DNA of 64,000 nucleotides from Molossus alvarezi (Eukaryota > Chordata > Mammalia > Chiroptera > Molossidae): positions 128,701,430 through 128,765,429 of the forward strand of contig CM073908.1 of NCBI GenBank assembly GCA_037176705.1, read 5' to 3'. Made by a program: the position numbers and the translations under genes. Positions 21,663 to 34,796 of the stretch are shown here, piece by piece (the stretch's first letter is position 1; the number at the start of each line of letters is the position of its first letter). A model generated the notes under the pieces. That model ran no database searches, had not been told where the DNA came from, and worked only from the letters and a program-made list of their open reading frames with translations.

Positions 21663-21702
21663 AATGAGGTGAAATTTGAAAAATGAGGTGAAATTTGAAA
21701 AA
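21663..21702 (+). repeat. 19-bp tandem duplication
   Basis: 'atgaggtgaaatttgaaaa' occurs twice head to tail just outside the VES insertion. Confidence 0.9.
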
Positions 21703-24255
21703 ATAATAACAGAATTTATCATCTGTTTGCCAACTGACAAAGTTTTTTTTTTGTTTGTTTGTTTTGAAGAGTTAATGCTTCCAGGGTCTATATGGAGTAC
21801 CTCAGTTACTCAACACACCTCCCAATGGCAGAGCCAAAGGCTGGGGTTAGGACTGAACCCAAGTTAGAATTGGGCAAGAAGTCAAGAGACCACAATTGGA
21901 GATCAAGTTAAGAAACCATAACAAGAATGAATAGACAAGCAGACACCAAAGGTCATGGTGAAATAGTGGTTTAAAAACCAGGCAGGCCTAAAGTAGACTC
22001 CAGGAAGCAGGGTACCCAGAGAACCCAGAGCAGGATAGGAAAATCAGAAAAGTGAACTCCAACACAGTAAGGGAACTTGATCTTGATGGAAATCCAGGAT
22101 TGGTCAGGAACGTCCTTGCCTTTCACCTCCTAACCAGTAAAACAGTCTTAATCCGCCAATTACATCAGAATGTGGGTATCCCTGAATTAGTTGAGAAGTA
22201 CAGGAATGAAATAAAATGAATTAAAAACTCTCATAATAAGAGTAACAACTCATTTACTCATTGCTTACCTATTTTATGTTAGTGTTTTATTTTGTCTCTT
22301 TTTTAATTGTCCAAAGAAAGGTACAGCAGCACTGTCTGTTTATCACAGATAACAAGCACAATTGTCAATAACTGTACTTAGTGAATCCTTCAGAGCCCAA
22401 TTAATATGCTTAAAGCTCTGAACTTCTCACTGCCTATGTGTTGACCTATGAAATCTTCATATTTTTTAAATTAGAAGATGGCTTAGGAAGCAATAACCTT
22501 ATGCCTGTGTGGTAGATTGGGCTACAATGAAAGTAGTATGTTAAGTCGATTTTCAGTAGAACAAAATAAAAGTGATGCTTAATTTATGAAGTTAAAGTAT
22601 CTAGTTAGTCTCATAGAAAAGGCATGTGATCAAAACTCCTAAGGCTCAGAAAGAAAGGACAAAGACTAATATAAGCATATACTGCAGGACTAAAACAAAG
22701 CAGCTGTTTGGTGGTGGCCTATATGTGAAGGCAGGAAAGCAAAGTGCAGCTGGGGAGAATGTTCTCTGGTTTCCTGGGTAACAGGAGTCAAAGACTATAA
22801 GGAATGGAGCTGAGAAAGGTACTTCCACAGGAAAAGCAAGAAACATGCCACCACAGGAGATTCTCTGCGGGGAGGTAATAGCACATGTTCAACAACTGTA
22901 ACTGGGCAGGTATTCAACCAGAGGTGGGAAAGATGAACTGACCCAGAAGCCCTGACGAATTCTTTTTGGAAATACATTTCCTCAGCAGGTAGACACAGTT
23001 ACTTCACCAGCATTCCTTGCCTTGCATAATTGAATATTGATTGAAAAGATGTATTTAGTGCCTCCGAAGTAAAATCAGGGGGTGCTGTATGCAGGGAAGG
23101 ACTCAATAGTTGGGTCACAGAGCAGGGTTTCCTGCTGACAAATGAAGGGTCTGAAGCATCTCTTCATCAATAATACCAGCGCTACTAGTCCCTTCTGTAA
23201 GTTATCATTATTATTCCAGACACTAGCTGCCCTAATAATCCTATCAAATTCACTTGAACTCAATTCAGTAGAAGAAAATTAAAAAGACTCATCCAATTTG
23301 ATACTAGAAATACCTGCAAATGGGCAAAATGTGTTTTACTGCCATTCTAAAGCAGGGCTTCGTCAAAAATGTTAGGTTCAGTTTGAGCCTTGAGACAACA
23401 TTTCTTAGAGTTAATTGCTACATAAAACTTAGTCATTTTATGACAAAAGCATAATGAGATAATCATAATTTATAAAAATGAACAATTTAACCCTGGCAAT
23501 TTGGATGGACAGCACATCTGCAGATTGCTTAAGAAATAACACATCACTAAAGACATATACACTTCTTTAAGTGAAAAGGATTATCCTGTTGATTTCCTGT
23601 TGGATGGCAAAACATAGCATTGGCAGTACTGCCTTGTGAAGGGTTGTTTACCACTTGGAAAAGGGTTTCCTATTAGGCATGTACTGAACATGTTGCAATG
23701 TCACAGAACAGTATCAGCTGTGTTGTTGCCAAAAATGACATCAATTTTCTCCCCTACAAAGACAGACATTGTTAGGGGTACTATTAATGAGGCATGCACT
23801 TTTTCTTTCCTCTACTTTTCCTCTGTGGAATAAGCAATCTAGGCTTCTAGTGGAATTATTTTTCCAGAAGATAAGAAAACACTTTAAAATTTTGAACCAC
23901 GAAGGTTTTAAACAATAGAAAAGTAGAAAATATAAGAGCAATGCATGCAATTACAAAGTTTCCACATAAGAACATACAGACAAGTAGAAATACATGCAGA
24001 CACACAAATGTGGTATATACACACACATGCACTGTTCTCACAAAGTATTTATTGTGAAAATATGAACTGTTTTTAACCCTCTCAAATTTTACAATGCATT
24101 TATTATCCAATTTTTATGTTTCACCATCTGATTTAAATGTTATATATGAACTATGGACACTCAGCAAAAATTTTTCTATCCTCTATGCTGCTTCATAGTG
24201 ATTAAGAAAACTACCACTACTTAAATCATTTTTGAACAAAAGCCAAAATGACTAT
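21703..24255. other. no recognised feature
   Basis: About 2.5 kb of largely unique DNA. Short ORFs on both strands look random. I could not name any repeat here. Confidence 0.4.
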
Positions 24256-24476
24256 AATTTTTGAGTAACTTTTATATGCCAGGTTCTTTCATTACATATA
24301 TAAATACTGCAATGTAATGCCTACAAGCTAGTTATAATTATCCTCTTACATTACCGAGGAGGAAACTGAGATCAGAGATCACTAGAATAGACCAGAACCA
24401 CACAGCAAGCAAGTGGCAAAGCTGAAACTCAAACTCTATTCTTTCTGATTTCAAACCTGCACTCACTCTCTGCTAT
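24256..24476 (-). repeat. MIR SINE
   Basis: 'gaggaggaaactgagatcag', 'ccacacagcaagcaagtggc' and 'gcactcactctctgctatg' are the reverse-complement order of MIR. Confidence 0.75.
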
Positions 24477-24479
24477 GAC

Positions 24480-24896
24480 TGGCTCCCCATTACTACTATG
24501 GAGGAGAGACTGTTCCATGAGGTGACCCGCTGCCTGATTCTCGTGCTAGATTCAGCTAGATCCAGGCCACAACAGAGATAGCTTCTCTTAAACTCCCCCA
24601 GAGACTGTTCATCCCCTCCCCTGTGCCCTAGGCATGCTGATTCCTAGAATAGGCACTCCCCCTGCCCTGGAAAATTATGTAAGATGTCTTCCCCTTAATT
24701 GGATGGGTCATGCCCCTGCACAATTACCCATTCTGCCCCTTCCCATATAACCCTTTAGTGCCTGCCACGCTGTGCAGAGGATATGTATATTGTCTTTCCG
24801 CCATTCAAGATGTGCCTCATATGTATGTTCCCTTAATAAACTCTTAATGTTATGCTGGAGTAGTCAGCTTCTTTCTCCTGTCTCTCAGCCCCACAA
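24480..24896 (+). mobile_element. probable solo LTR of an endogenous retrovirus
   Basis: C-rich, unlike its surroundings. A TATA-like 'catataaccc' near 24745 precedes 'cccttaataaactc' (a poly(A)-signal arrangement near 24830) by about 85 bp, and the block ends 'gtctctcagccccaca'. This order of promoter, signal and pyrimidine-rich end is typical of retroviral LTRs. Exact ends and TSD are not resolved. No internal coding sequence is attached. Confidence 0.55.
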
Positions 24897-25119
24897 AATT
24901 TTACATAATAACCATTAATATCCTATCTGATTAATTCCAACAACAACAAAAAAATTCTAATGAGGCATTAATAATTACAACCTAGAAATTAACTGTTTAA
25001 TTAGTAGCTGACCTGCAATTCTTCATAGTAGATACACAATGAAAAAGGCCAGAAGAAACAGAGGAAGAAAGGAAGTAAGAGAAAGGGAGGGAAGAAGTGA
25101 GAAATGCTTTAAAAAATAG

Positions 25120-26150
25120 TGAGTGTTCATTATGTCCCAGCCCTTCATAGGAGCTAGAGATACAATTGTTAGCAAAATCATTCACTGTCTCTCATCTCAC
25201 AGAGTTGATAGACAAGTGTGGAAGATTTTAATTAATCAAATAATAACACAATAAAATGTAAAATCACAACTTTGTTAATGCTGCCTAGCAGAGGTACATG
25301 GCACTACTGAAAATGTGTAACAAGGTGTTTGACATAATGAGCTTGGTCAAGACTTGCCTGAGAATATAACAACAAAGAAAAAAATCTCACTAAATAGATA
25401 TTAACATGAAGGGGAGGGAAAGCATTCCAGACAATGGTAACTGCATGTTCAAAACCATGAGGCTGTACTGAGGGTTGAGAAGGAATACCAAGTATAAAGG
25501 ACTTAAAGCAGGTGGAGAGGCTGGATTGCAGAATGTGGGATAACTATGTAGGGAGATAAAGCAGGAGTTGTAGTTGGCACTAGGTCTTCTAATATTAGGA
25601 GTAATGTAGTTCTCCTAAGAGCAACTGGAAGTCATCATTGAAGGTCACTAAACATCTGAAGGTCTTTATAAATTGACTTTAATTGTGAGAATACGGCATT
25701 CAGAGCAAGGTTAGTATTCTACTGCAATTGTCTAGTTGAAGGCAGGAGCTTGGATTAGGGTGACAGCAGTGGAAGCCTAGGGAAGTGAATAGAATTAAGA
25801 GATATTTAGGACATTGCAGCAATGGCTATGGTTGTGGGTATGGTTATGGTTAGAGTTATGGTGACAGTATTACTATGTGAACTGAGAGAGAGTAAGGTTT
25901 CAAGAATGACTTGGGTTTATTGTTTGACTAACAGAACAGATGAGGCTGTTACTCATTGAAGGAGAGAACCAAAGAGGATGAGCTTGCTGGGAGTTGATCG
26001 TGTGTTGTGACTTTGACATGTTGAGTTCACTGCTTTTGAAACATTCAAAATGAAGTATCAGTTCTTTGGCTATATGGTGGAGCTCAGAGGAGAGGTCTGG
26101 CTAGAGAGAGGAAGTTTACATGTCAAATGTAAGTAAGTAGTATGGCAGTC
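25120..26150 (+). repeat. ancient mammalian interspersed repeat, family not named
   Basis: I recognise the order of a common mammalian repeat ('agctagagatacaattgtta', 'agcattccagacaatggtaa', 'ccatgaggctgtactgagg', 'gctcagaggagaggtctgg') but cannot assign its name with confidence. It includes an imperfect 'atggtt' array at about 25823-25862. Confidence 0.45.
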
Positions 26151-26800
26151 ATGAGAGCTGTTCACCAATTATTTCCAGCTTTCTGTCTTCTGGAAGCATG
26201 GTAGGGTTGAACATCCTAACCTGGATTTATCAGTCAGGGGATCATCAAAAACAGAAACCACTTTAACATTTCAACACAGATAATTTAATACAGAGAATTG
26301 TTTACACAGATTTTGAAAGAACTGAGAGGCCAAACAGAGGACAGAGAGCAAAGAAGGAAGAGTTTGTTACATCCTGAGAAGAAAATGGTCAAAGAAGTAT
26401 TTTACCCGTCCCCAGATGCCACTTGCAGAAGCTGAAACCACACTATGCCTCTCTTTTGGGAGCTGAAATCACAGAGAAGTCACTGCTGCTGAAGATGCCC
26501 TCCAAATGTGAAAAAGGGACAGAATGAAATAATCTAGTTTCTCCATTCCTCCAGCCCTCCACTCTTCCATCGCTGTCTCCCAATGGCTGGAACTACCTGA
26601 AAGCCAGAAAGCAAGATAACAAGAGAAATGCAGTCCTTTGGAAACCAGAGCAAGGTTGAGAAGAGTGGAGAATGGACTCAGGGCAAACAGGCAAAATACT
26701 GGCATAGTGGTCTTTCAGTAGGTCTGATCAATGAGTTGTGAGAGGAAGCAACATGGCACTTTTGAACAGAACATTTAATTACCATTGGGAAGTTCTCTAA
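26151..26800. other. possible ancient repeat, otherwise unannotated
   Basis: 'cagagaattgtttacacag' near 26291 recalls an old antisense repeat found widely in mammals, but the match is too short to name. No gene signal. Confidence 0.3.
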
Positions 26801-26809
26801 TGAACTTTC

Positions 26810-27068
26810 TTTTTTTTTTTTTTTTTTTTTTATCCTCACCTGAGGACATTTTTCCATTTTTTGTACAGACAGAGTGGGAGGGAGAGAGAGGAAGAGAGAG
26901 AGAGAGAAACATCGATGTGAAAGGGACACATCGAGTGGCCGCCACCCACACGACCAACCAGGGCTGGGGACAAACTGCAACCGAGGTACATGCCCTTAGC
27001 GGGAACCGAACCCGGGTCTCTCCGGACCGCAGGCGGACGCTCTAACCGCTGAGCCAAACCGGCCAGGG
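26810..27068 (-). mobile_element. VES SINE, hairpin-tail type
   Basis: Reverse copy with a long T run (tail), 'tcctcacctgaggaca' hairpin and a complete head ending 'aaccggccagggc'. Little diverged, so young. Confidence 0.97.
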
Positions 27069-27407
27069 CTTTCTTATGCCATAATAGCCAATAACATTCA
27101 CCATAATGACAGCTCTACCAATTACGGTCCGAGAGTGAGGACAATATGGAGCAGAGGCTCTAGTAGATCCACAATGGAAGTGTAGCATATAACCTGAGTG
27201 AGAAATCAATCTTTTTTTTTTTTCCTTTTAAGCCACTGAAATTTTTGGGATTTGGGGCATTTGCAAACTTGCAGCATAACCTAGCCTACCCTGGTAAACA
27301 GAATATTTAGAACTGATTAGTGGGGTTATGTCCCCCTTAACTTAAGAGGATTGGCTGGCAGTCACTAATTAAACTGATATTGAAAGCTATAAGATTTATC
27401 ATCTTGA

Positions 27408-27570
27408 ACCAAAGAACTTATACGCATGTATATATACATAACCAATGGACACAAGCAACAATGCTAGGGTGGTAAGGGGGCAGGATGGGAAGGAGGGGAC
27501 TTGGGGGGGAGAGAAACATCTGTTACAAAAATAATAATAAAAATTGAAAAAACAAATAAAATAAAACAAT
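27408..27570 (+). mobile_element. LINE-1 3' UTR, extremely truncated
   Basis: Only about 150 bp: 'aacttatacgcatgtatata', G-rich stretch, 'catctgttacaaaaataata', A-rich tail. Flanks 'agatttatcatct' and 'agatttcttatct' suggest a TSD. Confidence 0.85.
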
Positions 27571-27599
27571 ATCAGAGAAAAAAAGATTTCTTATCTAAA

Positions 27600-30115
27600 G
27601 TATGCAGTGGGAACATATTAGTTAAATCAGTTGTCAACAACAGTTTAATGTGCAAATAATATACCTTAGAAATATATAGCTCTTTTCTATATATATTTCT
27701 TAGATTTTCAATGCTTGCTTTACCATCTCACACTTCTCTTTCTCTCAATTAAGTATAGGTATCATAGACCTCTCACTCTATGGGTCCATGTCTGATTCTC
27801 ATTCATTATCTAGAGATTTTGGACTTTTGGATGGGATTTATTAATTCTCCTTTGGGAAGTGAGTAAGTTTATTTTTGCTGTCAAGCTAACTGTGGTGATC
27901 ACCAAATATTTTCAATCTCTGCATTCCAGTTCTATGATAGGATTGTATTTTGGTGAAGTCATATTAGTTTTGTCCAAAGAGTTCAAAGTAGAAGTGACAT
28001 GTGTTACTTCCACATGAGATTATGAAATAGCTGGTGTGAAAATTCTACAACTTTCTTTCCCTGTGACACAGAGACCAGCAACATTTCAGATACAAGTTGA
28101 TCCATTAGCCTAGGTCTCATAGAACACATAACATGAATAAGAGACAACCTTTATTGTTTTAATCCATTACGATTTGGGGTTGTTCATTAGGATCATAACC
28201 TATTTCATTCTGATTTATATAGGTGGTGATCAAAGCCAGGCATGTAAAGTGAATGGGAATGCCTAAAAAGAAAACATTGTATTTTAGGAGAATACACTTT
28301 CAACAGCAGCAGAGAATGAAAAGAATGAGAGGAGAAAAGTTAGAAGAATTTTCTGCTTCGGAAGCACTCTAAGAAAGTGCTTCAAGGAAAGAATGGTCAA
28401 GCATCTATTACTGTTAAGAGATCAAGTTTCAAAAAGGAATAAAAACTTCCACTGGAGTTAGCTAGAGATGTTCTTGATGATCTCAGCAAGATGTCTTTCA
28501 TCAAATGAAGGAGACAAAGGCCAAAATAGTATCGCTTGAGGATTGAGTGGGAGTAGGAGAAAGTGAGATAATATAAACAACTCTTTTGGAAAGCCTGGAT
28601 AAAGGAGAGGTTGAGGGCGATGAGAGACAGCCCCAAAACAAGCATTTTGGAAAAAAGTTTTTTTCCAGACTTGTGCACAACACACGTCATTCTAATGGAA
28701 TAAAGTATCATATAAAAGAATTACTTGGAATTCTAGTTGCTGAGGGGAAATAACGATCACTTTTTAATGCAAAATCTAAAGCACCTTGTATTTGTGATTC
28801 TCTAAAAAACCTGCTCTGTATTTTCTGTTTTTCAATAAAGAGAAATATGTGCACCTGCAACTTTACAGCTAAATTTAATTGCAAGGGATACTTGCAGATT
28901 GTAACATTATTACTTAGACCTTTCCATATGCTTGCATTATGATCAAATTGGTTCTATCAGGCAGAAATGTGTTTCTAGATGGAACACATAGTTTATGTAT
29001 GGAAAAGACTGCACTGACCCAATATTACAAAAAAAACTATTACTATATTAAAGCATTTTTAGTCTTTCCACTTTTTTAATCCCAGTGCCTAACGCAGTGC
29101 CTAGAATATTCACTGCACACCTTGTCACTATTTTCTGGTGACATCCCTTCAGTCAAGAAGCATAATTGCCAATGAGCTAACTAGTTACTAATGAAATGGC
29201 TAATCCACAAAACTTCAGATAATGTCTTAGTCAAATAATATTTTTACAGCCCTACAAAATAGAAGCCACTATCCAAATGAAAGATTCAGACTGCGTGTAC
29301 AGCTTTTCATTCCTGGTATGCCTCTATGTGCACATTTACATTTAAAGGCATCAAGGAAAATACTACAAAGTGAAAAACAACAACTTTTTCATCACATGCC
29401 TCAAATGTGCCAAATCAGTGTTAGGTAGATTATATATCCTAGCTCAAATCCTTTCAATAAACTTAAGTGTAAAGTGTTATAATTCCTATTCTACACACAA
29501 AGTGTACCAGTTTAAGTCCACACAGGTACCAGGTAACCAAACCAGGACACTAACCAAGCCCCATATGTCACTAACAATGTTACACAAAATATTGCAAACA
29601 TTGTTTAATTACAAACACAAATATTCAATCTCTAGATTGGCAAGCAAATAGGTATAGTGTTTCATTCAGCTTTGTGAAAATTGAGGCATATTTTGGGATT
29701 ATTTTACCTAGAGCTAGAAGGTAGAAATTCCTTTTAAAGTCTGATAAAGATTGTTATTAAGGCCCTGAAGTGGAACTTGACTATGTAGCATTGGTAAAAG
29801 AAACTCAACAATTGAAAAGTCTTATTTTCTGAAATATATCACCTATTTATTCTAAAGGACCTTTTGAGTTCTCACACAGTGGGTACAGTAACAATAATAA
29901 AAATTATTTTAAACAATTTTTTACAGTGAGATAAATTAATGAGGATGGAAAATCCTTTCTCATTTTATTAATGTTTATTCTTATCTTTCTATTACATGCT
30001 TTCAAATTTACTGAGTGAATTTAAAAGTGAGATGATTGGTCTCACATTTGTATATAGGACATATTCATAAAGACTTATTTTCTTTCCCATCTCAACTAAT
30101 ATAAAATAATAATTT
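27600..30115. other. no recognised feature
   Basis: About 2.5 kb of unique-looking AT-rich DNA. An 8-bp perfect hairpin ('gaagcact' and 'agtgcttc') lies at about 28361-28383. Overlapping minus frames at 28397-28711 are chance-like. Confidence 0.4.
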
Positions 30116-30116
30116 A

Positions 30117-30358
30117 GCCCTGGCAAGTTTTGCTCAGTGGTTAGAGCGTTGACCCTTGGACCAAAAGGTTGCGGGTTTGATTCTTGGTCAAGGGCATGTA
30201 CCTGGGTTGCTGGTTCAATTCAGGCCCCGGTGGGGGGGGGGGTCATGCGGAGGCAACCAATTGATATGTCTCTCTCACATTGATGTTTCTCTCTCTCTTC
30301 CCCTCCCTTCCTTTCACTCTATCTACAATGGAAAAATATCCTCGGGTGAGGATTAACC
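30117..30358 (+). mobile_element. VES SINE, intermediate type with hairpin tail
   Basis: B-box 'gggtttgattcttggtcaag', a G run at about 30231-30242, terminal 'tcctcgggtgagga'. Flanks 'ataataattta' and 'atgataattta' suggest a TSD. Confidence 0.94.
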
Positions 30359-30659
30359 AAAAAAAAATAAAATGATAATTTAATCTAAAAATAGATCACA
30401 CCCAAAATGTAGTTCACATCTTAGCTTTGTCAATAACTCTTTCTAACCATAGGTAGAATTATCAAGAATTTACAGATATTATTTTTCAAAAGAAGGGTAA
30501 TGGAGACAATTCCTATGAAATTCCAAAATTTGAAGTGCCCTCAAATGGCTGTACAGTGTTATTGTTACATGAATAATATTCATCACCATTCATTCTGTAG
30601 AGATTATACACAGCTGATAGTCAGAATTTCAAGCACCAACCAAATAAGCACCTTGATAT

Positions 30660-30830
30660 GGGGGAATGAAAGCACGTTTAAAATCAGAAAATGTGAGTTT
30701 AAAGTACTGATAGTGTACAGATATGATTGTTTTAGACAAGACATAGAGCCTCTCTAAGTTCTGTTTCCCTATTTTCACAAATTAAATGATACCTAATTTA
30801 AGGAGTCATGATGAGTATAAAATGAAAAAA
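30660..30830 (+). repeat. MIR SINE relic
   Basis: 'tctgtttccctattttcac' and the preceding 'catagagcctctctaagt' fit MIR; the 5' part is badly decayed. Confidence 0.45.
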
Positions 30831-31370
30831 GCACCTTGCAAGCTGTAATGTCAACTTTGATAAATACGTGATGTTTTATAACATGACAGATATTGTGCAA
30901 ACAAAAGGTAGTTTCTGTAATGGATAGTTGTTGCTATATTCTACTGAAGTAGTTGTTTGCTGGCCAAAGAAAATATTTTTTTTGTTCATACTAAAACTGA
31001 TGCTGTTATACAAAATATGAAAAGTATAAGACAATCTCAACTTTTCAAATAAATAAAGAAACTCAAACCACAAATCCAGAGTTTAAATTTACTTTTGACA
31101 TATCCTAAATTTCTAATTCAGCTGAACTGCTTACCTAATAAACTTTAATACTATTATGGTTGTCATTTCTATAAACACACATTGAATGAGGATGACCTTG
31201 GAGGATATGGAAAATGATTCTGGGAAAAAGAAAAGAAAAAGCCGTATGGTATTTATATGTACTACAGGAATAATTATGCTGGAATACAGAGGTATTAGAA
31301 GTTGCATTCAAAGAATGGCATATTTTACTTTAGTACTTCAAGATAAAGGCACTTTGAAATACATGATTGT

Positions 31371-31642
31371 TTAATGAACATAACAGTTTGAGGAACGGAG
31401 TAGTCCCAGAGACGTGGAAGCGGGGTACAGACTGACAATCCCCTAAGGAGTGGGGAGGTGGGGGAGGGATGAACCACAGAACTTATACGCATGTATGCAT
31501 GAACAGTGGACATGGACAACAATCTGGGGAAGGGGCAGGGAGGGGAGGGGCAGGGGGAATCAGTGGGGGAAAAAAGGAGAATCATCTGTAACAAAAATTA
31601 ATCAATAAAAAATAAATTAAAAAAATAAAAAATAAAAAAAAA
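31371..31642 (+). mobile_element. LINE-1 3' UTR, truncated
   Basis: About 270 bp, beginning just at the ORF2 stop region ('aatgaacataacagtttg'). G-rich tract at about 31527-31558 and an A-rich tail that runs straight into a VES copy. Outer TSD 'gaaatacatgattgt' (31356-31370) pairs with 31905-31919. Confidence 0.94.
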
Positions 31643-31904
31643 AGCCCTGGCCGGTTTGGCTCAGCGGTTAGAGTGTCGGCCTACGGTCCTGAGAGACCTG
31701 GGTTCGGTTCCCGCTAAGGGCATGTACCTCGGTTGCAGTTTGTCCCCGGCCCTGGTCGGTTGTGCGGGTGGCAGCCACTCGATGTGTTCCTTTCACGTCG
31801 ATGTTTCTCTCTCTCTCTCTGTTCCTCTCTCTCCCTCCCACTCTACCTGAACAAAAAATGGAAAAATATCCTCGGGTGAGGATTAAAAAAAGAAAGAAAG
31901 AAAA
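31643..31904 (+). mobile_element. VES SINE, hairpin-tail type, in an L1 tail
   Basis: Complete, little-diverged copy. It begins in the A-rich tail of the L1 3' end and is followed by the L1's right TSD 'gaaatacatgactgt', so L1 and VES share one outer duplication. Confidence 0.97.
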
Positions 31905-31933
31905 GAAATACATGACTGTAAAACCTAAAAGAG

Positions 31934-32155
31934 AGTCCGATGGTGTGGCTCAGTGGTTGGGCATCAACCCATGCAACAAGAGGTCACTGGTTCAATTCCT
32001 GGTCAGGGTACATGCCCAGGTTGTGGGCTCAATCCCTAGTAGAGGAGGTGCAGGAGGCAGCTGATAGATGTTTCTCTCTCACATCAATGTTTCTATCTCT
32101 TTCACCTTCATTCTTCCTCTCTCTCTAAAAATCAATAAAAATATATTTAATAAAA
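31934..32155 (+). mobile_element. VES SINE, plain-tail type
   Basis: B-box 'ggttcaattcctggtcaggg', end 'aaaatcaataaaaatatat'. Flanking 'ctaaaagagag' and 'ctaaaagggag' form an imperfect TSD. Confidence 0.95.
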
Positions 32156-32200
32156 AACTAAAAGGGAGTATTAATAAGTATCTAAAAAGCCCACAAATAA

Positions 32201-32984
32201 CATCACTAATCATCAGAGAGATGCAAATTAAAACAACAATGAGGTATCACTTCACACCTGTCAGAATGGCAGCCATCAACAAATCATCAAACAACAAGTG
32301 TTGGTGAGGGTGTGGAGAAAAGGGGACTCTAGTACACTGCTGGTGGGAATGCAGACTGGGGCAGCCACTATGGAAAACAATATGGTGTAACCTCAAAAAA
32401 TTAAACATTGAACTTCCATTTGACCCAGTGATCCCACTTCTAGGAATATGCCCTAAGAAGCCTGAAACACCAATCAGAAAGAATATATGTACCCCCATGT
32501 TCATAGCATCACTATTTACAATAGCTAAGATTTGGAAACAGCCCAAATGTCCATCAGTAGATTAATGGACAAAAAAGCAGTGGCACATATACACAATGGA
32601 TATTACGCAGCTGTATGAAAGAAAGATCTCTTATCCTTTGAGACGACATGGAGGGACCTGGGAAGTATTATCTAAACGAAACAAACCAAAGAGAGAAAGA
32701 TAAGTATCATATAATCTCACTTATTTGTGGAATATAATGAACATAACAGTCTGAGGAATGAGGTAGTCCCAGAGATGTGGAAGTGGAGTACAGACTGACA
32801 ATCCCCAGAAGAGGGGGTGGTGGGGGAGAGATAAACCACAGAACTTATATGCATGTATGCATGAACAATGGACATGGACAACAAAGCTGGGGACAAGGCA
32901 GGGAGGGAGGGGTAGGAGGAAATCAGTGGGGGAAAAAAGAGAAACATCTGTAACAAAAATAAATTAATTAATTTAAAAATAAAT
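32201..32984 (+). mobile_element. young truncated LINE-1 with perfect TSD
   Basis: Starts in the ORF2 C-terminal region ('catcactaatcatcagag') and runs through the 3' UTR to an A-rich tail. Perfect 17-bp TSD 'aaaaagcccacaaataa' at 32184-32200 and 32985-33001. It carries a TGA at 32305-32307 at the codon that is TGA in the full-length copy (10146-10148) and CGA at 43530-43532. Confidence 0.97.
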
Positions 32985-33001
32985 AAAAAGCCCACAAATA
33001 A

Positions 33002-33798
33002 AACAGTTTCATTATAAATTATAAAAAGTATTTCAAAGAAAAACATTTTCTTGTTTGAGAATATGGAATTCCGGCCTATGAATAGCTGTTTTAGAATTCT
33101 CAGACTTTCCCAGATTCTGCAAACATAAATACACATTGTAAATAAAAATAAGCATTATATCATTCTTTAATTACTTACTCCAGCTTTGTCCACAATATCC
33201 TTTTCTGACCCTTGCAAGGCCATTCAGATACAGAATGCAAAAGGGAGAGGGGTTAACATGGATAGAAAAAAGTTATGTAGTCAAAAGCATTCCTTAATAT
33301 TTAAAATGAAAACTCAATTTTCATTATATAATTAAGGTGATATAATTATATATTAAAAACAACAAATGGAGTAATATGTCCAATTTTCGTAAGGCTACTG
33401 AAGTCTTTATTAAAAGCTGAAAACAATTCTGATCATTTTCTACTATAGTAAACAGCATTAATTTTAATGTTTTTGTCTGGAAAGTTAGAGTGTGTGGGTG
33501 TTATCTGGGCCAAGAGAAAAGGTTCTGCAGTTAACCAAATGTCCAGATGCATTTTCTTTTCCAAGTGTCTATCTTGTATTTTTAGTGTGTTGATCCCAAA
33601 TGACCAACAATATTTTCAGTTAAGCCTTGCTTAGAAATCTCACTAGAGAACATTGGAAAGGGTTAGGAGTAAAGAGCTGCCTCTTTGGGGTCCAGAAGAA
33701 AGCTATAACAATTGAGTGAAAATCAACTCTAATGTTTTTTTTTTTTTTCATTGTTTATCCTTAATTGAAATAAAAATTATTTATGTTTTTGTTTTGTT
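33002..33798. other. no recognised feature
   Basis: Unique-looking DNA with a 12-T run near 33735-33748 only. Confidence 0.45.
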
Positions 33799-34042
33799 TT
33801 TTATCCTCACCCGAGGACATTTTTCCATTTTTTGCGCAGATAGAGTGGGAGGGAGAGAGAGGAAGAGAGAGAGAGAGGGAAACATCGACGTGAAAGGGAC
33901 ACATCGAGTGGCTGCCACCTGCACGACCACCCAGGGCTGGGGACAAACTGCAACCGAGGTACATGCCCTTAGCGGGAACCGAACCTGGGTCTCTCCGGAC
34001 CGCAGGCGGATGCTCTAACCGCTGAGCCAAACCGGCCAGGGC
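33799..34042 (-). mobile_element. VES SINE, hairpin-tail type
   Basis: Complete reverse copy. TSD 'tatttatgtttt' at 33778-33789 and 34043-34054. Confidence 0.97.
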
Positions 34043-34054
34043 TATTTATGTTTT

Positions 34055-34795
34055 ATATATCTTCAATACTCCTCTGAGATAAAACTTTAATTCATGAGGA
34101 TGTTTTTTATTTGCTTCAATTCAATATGTTATAGACTTATTGAGGATGTATGACCAAGGCAGAGTTGGTGTATAGATAGAAACAACAGTCAGCAAGATTT
34201 GCTCAGTCCTTGATCCCACAGAACTTTCAGGTCATGTAGAATCAGTTAGTTTGGTCAATTCAGTTCAAACAAAACAACTGGTGTAGGATAACCGAAGTTC
34301 GCAAAGGAAAATATAAACTATACAAGAGAAATCCCCATTACTGTTAGTGTCAAGATCCCATTGAATCTATTCGACTCTGCCAAATGCATTCCTTGAACTA
34401 ATGTACAAGAGCAGGTTCATTTGCATCTTAATTTTATTTGAAAATAACCATTTATTTATACTTTAAAAATAATATTAAATAAATGAAGAAAATCTTAAGT
34501 AGGAAGTTCTAAATCCTACTTTGTAAACATTCCTAAAGAAGAATTATGCAAATTAAAATGAAAAATACTCATGCTTAGAGTCATCTAAATGATGAGATTT
34601 CATGAAAAATAAGTTGCCGATGAATGCCAGAAAAACCACCATCTCCTGTATAGCAGTAAGAGAAAAAATGAAATGCTGCTAATTAGATTTTCATATTAAG
34701 TCCTGATTTGAGAAATGTTAAGTGTGTGCTTAGAATCGGTGAAGTATGGTAGTTTTTGTTTGCCCACTCTCTTCATACAAACAACTCAAAGTTGA
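34055..34795. other. no recognised feature
   Basis: AT-rich unique-looking DNA; no repeat or gene that I can support. Confidence 0.45.
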
Positions 34796-34796
34796 A

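Noticed and set aside
25823..25862. Telomere-like GGTTAG/ATGGTT array
   Set aside because: Only one GGTTAG-like unit; the rest is an imperfect ATGGTT run inside an old repeat.
26785..27045. Ser/Arg-rich frames in VES copies, here and in many others
   Set aside because: The same frames recur in every VES copy of the type on either strand and come from the GA/CT-rich SINE body, not from genes.
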